From Vesta saturnalis (taxonomy: Eukaryota > Arthropoda > Insecta > Coleoptera > Lampyridae): DNA of 64,000 nt. The stretch is taken from NCBI GenBank assembly GCA_036346205.1, contig JARFJB010002037.1, positions 1,367,001 through 1,431,000 of the forward strand. The letters are read 5' to 3'. The notes beneath the pieces are model-generated. The model was given only the letters and a program-made list of their open reading frames with translations. It ran no database searches and was not told the origin of the DNA. The position numbers and the translations under genes were made by a program. Shown piece after piece: positions 57,075 through 64,000 of this stretch. The first letter of the stretch is position 1; each line of letters begins with the position of its first letter.

Positions 57075-60000
57075 TTGGTGTGTCCGTGTGTCTGTGTGTC
57101 TCTGTGTCTGTGTGCCTGTGTGTCTGTGTGTCTGTGTGTCTGTGTGTCTGTGTGTGTGTGTGTGTGTGTGTTGTTTGTGTCTGTGTCTGTGTCTGTGTTG
57201 TGTCTGTGTCTGTGTCTGTGTCTGTGTCTGTGTCTGTGTCTGTGTCTGTGTCTGTGTCTTGTCTGTGTCTGTGTCTGTGTCTGTGTCTGTGTCTTGTCTG
57301 TGTCTGTGTCTGTGTCTGTGTCTGTTGTGTCTGTGTCTGTGTCTGTGTCTGTGTCTGTGTCTGTGTCTGTGTCTTGTTGTGTCTGTGTCTGTGTGTCTGT
57401 GTCTGTGTCTGTGTCTGTGTCTGTGTCTGTGTCTGTGTCTGTGTCTGTGTCTTGTCTGTGTCTGTGTCTGTGTCTGTGTCTGTGTCTGTGTCTGTGTCTG
57501 TGTCTGTGTCTGTGTCTGTGTCTGTGTCTTGTCGTGTCTGTGTCTGTGTCTGTGTCTGTGTCTGTGTCTGTGTCTTGTTGTGTCTGTGTCTGTGTCTGTT
57601 GTCTGTGTTGTGTCTGTGTCTGTGTCTGTGTCTGTGTCTGTGTCTGTGTCTGTGTCTGTGTCTTGTCTGTCTGTGTCTGTGTCTGTGACTGTGTATGTGT
57701 CTGTGCCTGTGTCTGTGTCTGTGTCTGTGTCTCTGTCTGTGTCTGTGTCTGTGTCTGTGTCTGTGTCTGTGTCTGTGTCTGTGTCTGTGTCTGTGTCTGT
57801 GTCTGTGTGTGTCTGTGTCTGTGTCTGTGTCTGTGTCTGTGTCTGTGTCTGTGTCTGTGTCTGTGTCTGTGTCTGTGTCTGTGTTTGTTGTGTCTGTGTC
57901 TGTGTCTGTGTCTGTGCTTGTGCCTGTGTCTGTGACTGTGTCTGTGTCTGTGTCTGTGTCTGTCTGTGTCTAAGACTATGTCTGCACCTGCGTCTGTGTT
58001 TGTGTGTGTGTCTGTGACTGTGTTTGTCTGTGTCTGCGTCTGTGTCTGTGTGTGTCTGTGTCTGTGTTTGTGTCTGTGTCGGTGTCTGTGTTGTGTGTGT
58101 GTGTGTGTGTGTGTGTGTTGTGTTGTGTCTGTGTCTGTGCGTGCTGTGTCTGTGTGCGTGTGTGGTGCGTGCGTGCGTGCGTGCGTGCGTGTCTGGTGGT
58201 GCGTGCTGTGCTGTGTCTGTGTCTGTGTCTGTGTGGTGTCTGTGCGTGCGTGTGTGCGTGTGCGTGTCTGTCGTGCTGTGTTGTGTCTGTGCGTGTGGTG
58301 CGTGTGCGTGTGCGTGTGCGTGTGCTGTGCTGTGCGTGCTGTGCGTGCGTGCGTGCGTGTCTGGTGCTGTGCGTGTCGTGTCTGTGCGTGTCTGTGCGGT
58401 GCGTGTGGTGTCGTGTCTGTGCGTGCGTGTTGTGTCTGTGCGTGTCTGTGGTGTCGTGTGTTGTGTCTGTGCGTGTGCGTGCGTGTCTGTGGTGTCTGTG
58501 TGTCTGTGCTTGCTGTCGTGTCGTGCGTGTCTGTGCTGTGCGTGTCTGTGCGTGTCTGTGTGGTCTGTGCTGTCGTGTCGTGCGTGTCTGTGCTGTGGTT
58601 GTGCGTGCGTGTCTGTCGTGTGCTGTCGTGTCTGTGTCTGTGTCTGTGTCTGTGTCTGTGCTGTGTCTGTGTCTGTGTCTGTGTCTGTGTCTGTGTCTGT
58701 GTCTGTGTCTGTGTCTGTGTCGTGTCTGTGTCTGTGTCTGTGTCTGTGTCTGTCGTGTCTGTGTCTGTGTCTGTGTCTGTGTCTGTGTCTGTGTCTGTGT
58801 CTGTGTCTGTGTCTGTGTCTGTGTCTGTGTCTGTGTCTGTGTCTGTGTCTGTGTCTGTGTCTGTGTCGTGTCTGTGTCTGTGTCTGTCTGTGTCGTGTGT
58901 CTGTGTCTGTGTCTGTGTCTGTGTCTGTGTCTGTGTCTGTGTCTGTGTCTGTGTCTGTGTCTGTGTCTGTGTCTGTGTCTGTGTCTGTGTCTGTGTCTGT
59001 GTCTGTCTGTGTCTGTGTCTGTTTGTGTCTGTGTCTGTGTCTGTGTCTGTGTCTGTGTCTGTCTGTGTCTGTGTCTGTGTCTGTGTCTGTGTCTGTGTCT
59101 GTGTCTGTCTGTGTCTGTGTCTGTGTCTGTGTCTGTGTCTGTGTCTGTGTCTGTGTCTGTGTCTGTGTGTCTGTGTCTGTGTCTGTGTCTGTGTCTGTGT
59201 CTGTGTCTGTGTCTGTGTCTGTGTCTGTGTCTGTGTCTGTCGTGTCTGTGTCTGTGTCTGTGTCTGTGTCTGTGTCTGTGTCTGTGTCTGTGTCTGTGTC
59301 TGTGTCTGTGTCGTGTCTGTGTCTGTGTCGTGTGTGTCTGTGTCTGTGTCTGTGTCTGTGTCTGTGTCGTGTCTGTGTCTGTGTCTGTGTCTGTGTCTGT
59401 GTGTTCGTGTCTGTGTCGTCTGTGTCTGTGTCTGTGTCTGTGTCTGTGTCTGTGTCTGTGTCTGTGTCTGTCGTCTGTGTCTGTGTCTGTGTCTGTGTCT
59501 GTGTCTGTGTCTGTGTCTGTGTCTGTGTCTTCGTGTCTGTGTCTGTGTCTGTGTCTGTGTCTGTGTCTGTGTCTGTGTCTGTGTCTGTGTCTGTGTCTGT
59601 GTCGTGTCTGTCGTGTCTGTGTCTGTGTCTGTGTCTGTGTCTGTGTCTGTGTCTGTGTCTGTGTCTGTGTCTGTGTCTGTGTCTGTGTCTGTGTCTGTGT
59701 CTGTGTCTGTGTCTGTGTCTGTGTCTGTGTCTGTGTCTGTGTCTGTGTCTGTGTCTGTGTCTGTGTCTGTGTCTGTGTCTGTGTCTGTGTCTGTGTCTGT
59801 GTCTGTGTCTGGTCTGTGTCTGTGTCTGTGTCTGTGTCTGTGTCTGTGTCTGTGTCTGTGTCTGTGTCTGTGTCTGTGTCTGTGTCTGTGTCTTGTCTGT
59901 GTCTGTGTCTGTGTCTGTGCTGTGTCTGTGTCTGTGTCTGTGTCTGTGTCTGTGTCTGTGTCTGTGTCGTGTTGTCTGTGTCTGTGTTGTGTCTGTGTCT

Positions 60001-63000
60001 GTGTCTGTGTCTGTGTCTGTGTCTGTGTCTGTGTTCGTGTCTGTGTCTGTGTCTGTGTCTGTGTCTGTGTCTGTGTCTGTGTTCGTGTCTGTGTCTGTGT
60101 CTGTGTCTGTGTCTGTGTCTGTGTTCGTGTTCGTGTCTGTGTCTGTGTTGTGTCTGTGTCGTGTTGTGTCTGTGTCTGTGTCTGTGTTCGTGTCGTGTCT
60201 GTGTTGTGTTCGTGTGTCTGTGTCTGTGTTGTGTCTGTGTCTGTGTCGTGTCTGTGTCTGTGTCTGTGTCTGTGTCGTGTCTGTGTCTGTGTCTGTGTCT
60301 GTGTCTGTGTCGTGTCTGTGTCTGTGTCTGTGTCTGTGTCTGTGTTGTGTCTGTGTCTGTGTCTGTGTCTGTGTCTGTGTCTGTGTCGTGTCGTGTCTGT
60401 GTCTGTGTCTGTGTCTGTGTCTGTGTCTGTGTCTGTGTCTGTGTCTGTGTCTGTGTCTGTGTCTGTGTCTGTGTCTGTGTCTGTGTCGTGTGTTGTGTCT
60501 GTGTCTGTGTCTGTGTCTGTGTCTGTGTCTGTGTCTGTTCGTGTCGTGTCGTGTCTGTCTGTCGTGTCGTGTCTGTGTCGTGTCTGTGTCTGTGTCTGTG
60601 TCTGTGTCTGTCGTTGTCTGTGTTCGTGTCGTGTCGTGTCTGTGTGTCGTGTCGTGTCGTGTCGTGTCGTGTCGTGTCTGTGTCTGTGTCGTGTTCGTGT
60701 CGGTCGTGTCGTGTCGTGTCGTGTCCGTGTCTGTGTCGTGTCGTGTCGTGTCCGTGTCGTGTCTGTGTCGTGTCCGTGTCCGTGTCGTGTCGTGTCCGTG
60801 TCTGTCGTGTCTGTGTCGTGTCGTGTCCGTGTCGTGTCCGTGTCTGTGTCTGTGTCTGTGTTCGTGTCTGTCGTGTCTGTGTCTGTGTCTGTGTCTGTCT
60901 GTGTCTGTGTCGTGTCTGTGTCTGTGTCTGTGTCTGTCTGTGTCTGTGTCTCGTGTCTGTGTCTGTGTCTGCTGTCTGTCGTTCGTGTCTGTGTCTGTGT
61001 CTGTGTCTGTGTCTGTGTCTGTGTCGTGTCTGTGTCGTGTCTGTCTGTGTCTGTGTCTGTGTCTGTGTCTGTGTCTGTGTCTGTGTCTGTGTCTGTCGTG
61101 TCTGTGTCTGTGTCTGTGTCTGTGTCTGTGTCTGTGTCTGTGTCGTGTCTGTGTCTGTGTCTGTGTCTGTGTCGTGTCGTGTCGTGCTGTCTGTGTCTGT
61201 GTCTGTGTCTGTGTCTGTGTCTGTGTCTGTGTCGTTCGTGTCTGTGTCTGTGTCTGTGTCTGTGTCTGTGTCTGTGTCTGTGTCTGTGTCTGTGTCTGTG
61301 TCTGTGTCTGTGTCTGTCTGTGTCTGTGTCGTGTCTGTGTCTGTGTCTGTGTCTGTGTCTGTGTCTGTCGTGTCTGTGTCTGTGTCTGTGTCTGTGTCTG
61401 TGTCTGTGTCTGTGTCTGTGTCTGTGTCTGTGTCTGTGTCTGTGTCTGTGTCTGTCGTCGTGTCTGTCTGTGTCTGTGTCTGTGTCTGTGTCTGTGTCTG
61501 TGTCTGTGTCTGTGTCTGTGTCGTGTCTCGTGTCTGTGTCTGTGTCTGTGTCTGTGTCTGTGTCTGTGTTCTGTGTCTGTGTCTGTGTCTGTGTCTGTTG
61601 TTCTGTGTCTGTGTCTGTGTCTGTGTGTCTGTGTCGTGTCTGTGTCTGTGTCTGTGTCTGTGTCGTGTCTGTGTCTGTGTCTGTGTCTGTGTCTGTGTCT
61701 GTGTCTGTGTCTGTCTGTGTCTGTGTCTGTGTCGTGTCGTGTCTGTGTCTGTGTCTGTGTCTGTGTCTGTGTCTGTGTCTGTGTCTGTGTCTGTGTCTGT
61801 GTCTGTGTCTGTGTCTGTGTCTGTGTCTGTGTCTGTGTCTGTGTCTGTGTCGTGTCGTGTCTGTGTCTGTGTCGTGTCTGTGTCTGTGTCTGTGTCTGTG
61901 TCTGTGTCTGTGTCTGTGTCTGTGTCTGTGTCTGTGTCTGTGTCTGTGTCGTGTCTGTGTCTGTGTCTGTGTCTGTGTCTGTGTCTGTGTCGTGTCTGTG
62001 TCTGTGTCTGTGTCTGTGTCCGTGTCGTGTCTGTGTCGTGTCGTGTCTGTGTTCGTGTCTGTGTCTGTGTCTGTGTCGTGTCTGTGTCTGTGTCCGTGTC
62101 TGTGTCTGTGTCTGTGTCTGTGTCGTGTTCGTGTCGTGTCGTGTCGTGTCGTGTGTCTGTGTCGTGTCTGTGTCTGTGTCGTGTCGTGTCTGTGTGTCGT
62201 GTCGTGTCTGTGTGTTCCGTGTCGTGTCTGTGTCGTGTCGTGTGTCGTGTCTGTGTCTGTGTCGTGTCGTGTTCTGTGTCGTGTCTGTGTCGTGTCTGTG
62301 TCTGTGTCTGTGTCGTGTCTGTGTCTGTGTCTGTGTCTGTGTCTGTGTCTGTGTCTGTGTCTGTGTCTGTGTCTGTGTCTGTGTCTGTGTCTGTGTCTGT
62401 GTCGTGTCTGTGTCTCGTGTCTGTGTCGTGTCTGTGTCTGTGTCTGTGTCTGTGTTCGTGTCTGTGTCTGTGTCTGTGTCGTGTCTGTGTCTGTGTCGTG
62501 TGTGTCTGTGTCGTGTCGGTCGTGTGTGCTGTGTCTGTGTCTGTGTCGTGTGTCGTGTGTCTGTGTCTGTGTCGTGTGTGTCGTGTGTGTCTGTGTCGTG
62601 TCGTGTCGTGTGTGTTGTCTGTGTCTGTGTCTGTGTGTCTGTGTCTGTGTCTGTGTCTGTGTCTGTGTCTGTGTCGTGTCGTGTCTGTGTCTGTGTCTGT
62701 GTCTGTGTCTGTGTCTGTGTCTGTCTGTGTCTGTGTCTGTGTCGTGTCTGTGTCTGTGTCTGTGTCGTGTTGTGTCTCGTGTCTGTGTCTGTGTGTCTGT
62801 CGTGTCGTGTCGTGTCGTGTCGTGTCGTGTCGTGTCGTGTCTGTGTCTGTGTCGTGTCGTGTCGTGTCTGTGTCGTGTCGTGTCGTGTCGTGTCTGTGTC
62901 GTGTCGTGTCTGTGTCGTGTTCGTGTGCGTGTCTGTGTCGTGTCGTGTTCGTGTTCGTGTCGTGTCTGTGTCTGTGTCTGTGTCTGTGTCGTGTCTGTGT

Positions 63001-64000
63001 CGTGTCGTGTCGTGTCGTGTGTCGTGTTCTGTGTCGTGTCCGTGTCGTGTCGTGTCGTGTTGTCTGTGTCGTGTCGTGTCGTGTCGTGTCGTGTCTGTGT
63101 CTGTGTCTGTGTCTGTGTCTGTGTCGTGTCTGTGTTCCGTGTCGTGTCTGTGTCTGTGTCGTGTCCGTGTCGTGTCGTGTCGTGTCTCGTGTCGTGTCTG
63201 TGTCGTGTGTCTGTGTCTGTGTCTGTGTCGTGTCTGTGTCTGTGTCTGTGTCGTGTCGTGTCGTGTCTCGTGTCTGTGTCGTGTCGTGTCTGTGTCTGTG
63301 TTCGTGTCTGTGTCTGTGTCTGTGTCGTGTCGTGTCGTTCGTGTCTGTGTCGTGTCTGTGTCCGTGTCGTGTTCGTGTCCGTGTCTGTGTCCGTGTCTGT
63401 GTCTGTGTCGTGTCTGTGTCTGTGTCGTGTCGTGTCTGTGTCTGTGTCTGTGTCTGTGTCTGTGTCGTGTCGTGTCGTGTCTGTGTCTGTAGTCTGTGTC
63501 TGTGTCTGTGTCTGTGTCTGTGTCGTGTCGTGTCGTGTCTCGTGTCTGTCGTGTCGTGTCTGTGTCTGTGTCTGTGTCTGTGTCGTGTGTGTCGTGTCTG
63601 TGTCCTGTGTCCTGTGTCGTGTCGTCTGTCGTGTCGTGTCGTGTCTGTGTCTGTGTCTGTGTCTGTGTCTGTGTCTGTGTCTGTGTCTGTGTCTGTGTCT
63701 GTGTCGTGTCGTGTCGTGTCGTGTCTGTGTCTGTGTCGTGTCTGTGTCTGTCGTCGTGTCGTGTCGTGTCGTGTCGTCTGTGTCGTGTCGTGTCGTGTCG
63801 TGTCTGTGTGTCGTGTCTGTGTCGTGTCGTGTCGTGTCGTGTCGTGTCGTGTCTGTGTCGTGTCGTGTCGTGTCGTGTCGTGTCGTGTGTGTGTTCGTGT
63901 CTGTGTCTGTGTCTGTGTCGTGTCGTGTGTGTGTGTCGTGTGTGTCGTGTCGTGTCGTGTCGTGTGTGTGTGTGTGTCGTGTGTGTCGTGTCGTGTGTGT
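57075..64000. repeat. TGTGTC hexamer/pentamer satellite running off the window
   Basis: Starts with 8-bp TGTGTCTG units, then thousands of bases of TGTGTC hexamers. 58,130-58,630 is enriched in GTGCGTG variants. From ~60.5 kb the CGTGT pentamer becomes increasingly frequent, and it dominates several stretches after 62.1 kb. The array reaches the last base. Uninterrupted frames exceeding 1,800 codons are Cys/Val/Ser/Leu repeats and not genes. Confidence 0.97.

Noticed and set aside
58024..63492. A continuous rightward frame of over 1,800 codons
   Set aside because: Composed only of Cys/Val/Ser/Leu/Arg from TGTGTC-type repeats; stop-free by composition, not coding.
57075..64000. Telomere interpretation of the terminal array
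   Set aside because: The unit is TGTGTC/CGTGT, not the arthropod TTAGG or a known variant; the array also has an inverted relative internally.

Overview
The window is eukaryotic nuclear DNA, most likely from an arthropod and probably an insect. The evidence is the AT-rich, gene-poor background, the density of Tc1/mariner relics (including the insect-typical DUF4817-like kind), TATA plus TCAGT-type core promoters, a Penelope-like element, LINE relics and a Polinton/Maverick. No ordinary host gene could be identified with confidence. Almost everything recognisable is mobile DNA, often nested. The species cannot be named from the sequence.

The centrepiece is a complete Polinton/Maverick (adintovirus-like) element at 16,701-35,157 (18,457 bp). 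It starts AGT and ends ACT, has ~0.7 kb terminal inverted repeats (TIRs), and is flanked by a perfect 6-bp target duplication, GTTGTA (16,695-16,700 and 35,158-35,163). From left to right it carries: a BIR-domain (IAP-like) gene whose 3' part lies in the left TIR; an unknown gene with a SOCS-box-like stretch; three small unknown rightward ORFs; a leftward retroviral-type integrase with chromodomain; two leftward genes without a named function; a leftward A32/FtsK-type packaging ATPase; a divergent promoter; then a rightward morphogenesis block of phospholipase A2/pVI-like protein, adenain-type protease, penton-like minor capsid protein, a 53-aa Cys-rich protein, double-jelly-roll major capsid protein and a further conserved protein; and finally a leftward protein-primed DNA polymerase B. 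The right subterminal 3 kb holds tandem repeats, and the right TIR carries a damaged second BIR copy. Several genes have one to three frameshifts with little other damage, so the element is either a young pseudogenised provirus-like copy or a copy carrying uncorrected assembly indels. The divergence between the two TIRs argues against very recent insertion.

A second Polinton fragment in the same orientation fills 1-~1,915 (left-end unknown genes plus integrase) and is cut by the window start.

The Polinton sits inside the left TIR of a DUF4817-like mariner element, pieces of which lie at 16,613-16,700 and 35,158-36,552. Other mobile DNA: a TIR-bounded mariner (3,254-4,452); a mariner split by a LINE (7,030-11,356, LINE ~7,752-10,946); a Penelope-like element (11,600-13,011); a mariner next to the Polinton (15,628-16,597); a Tc1 relic (39,215-40,160); a CFDP2/RTE-like LINE (42,402-43,860); a Penelope fragment (44,067-44,290); a TA-flanked DNA transposon (44,589-46,072); and a SETMAR-type mariner (52,490-53,334). 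Two tRNA-like relics and several palindromes or inverted repeats lie between them.

The right end is simple-sequence DNA: a CA/CAGACA array (54,400-56,279), ~0.8 kb of unique sequence, then ~6.9 kb of TGTGTC-type satellite on the opposite strand (57,075-64,000) that runs out of the window. All long ORFs there are repeat artefacts.
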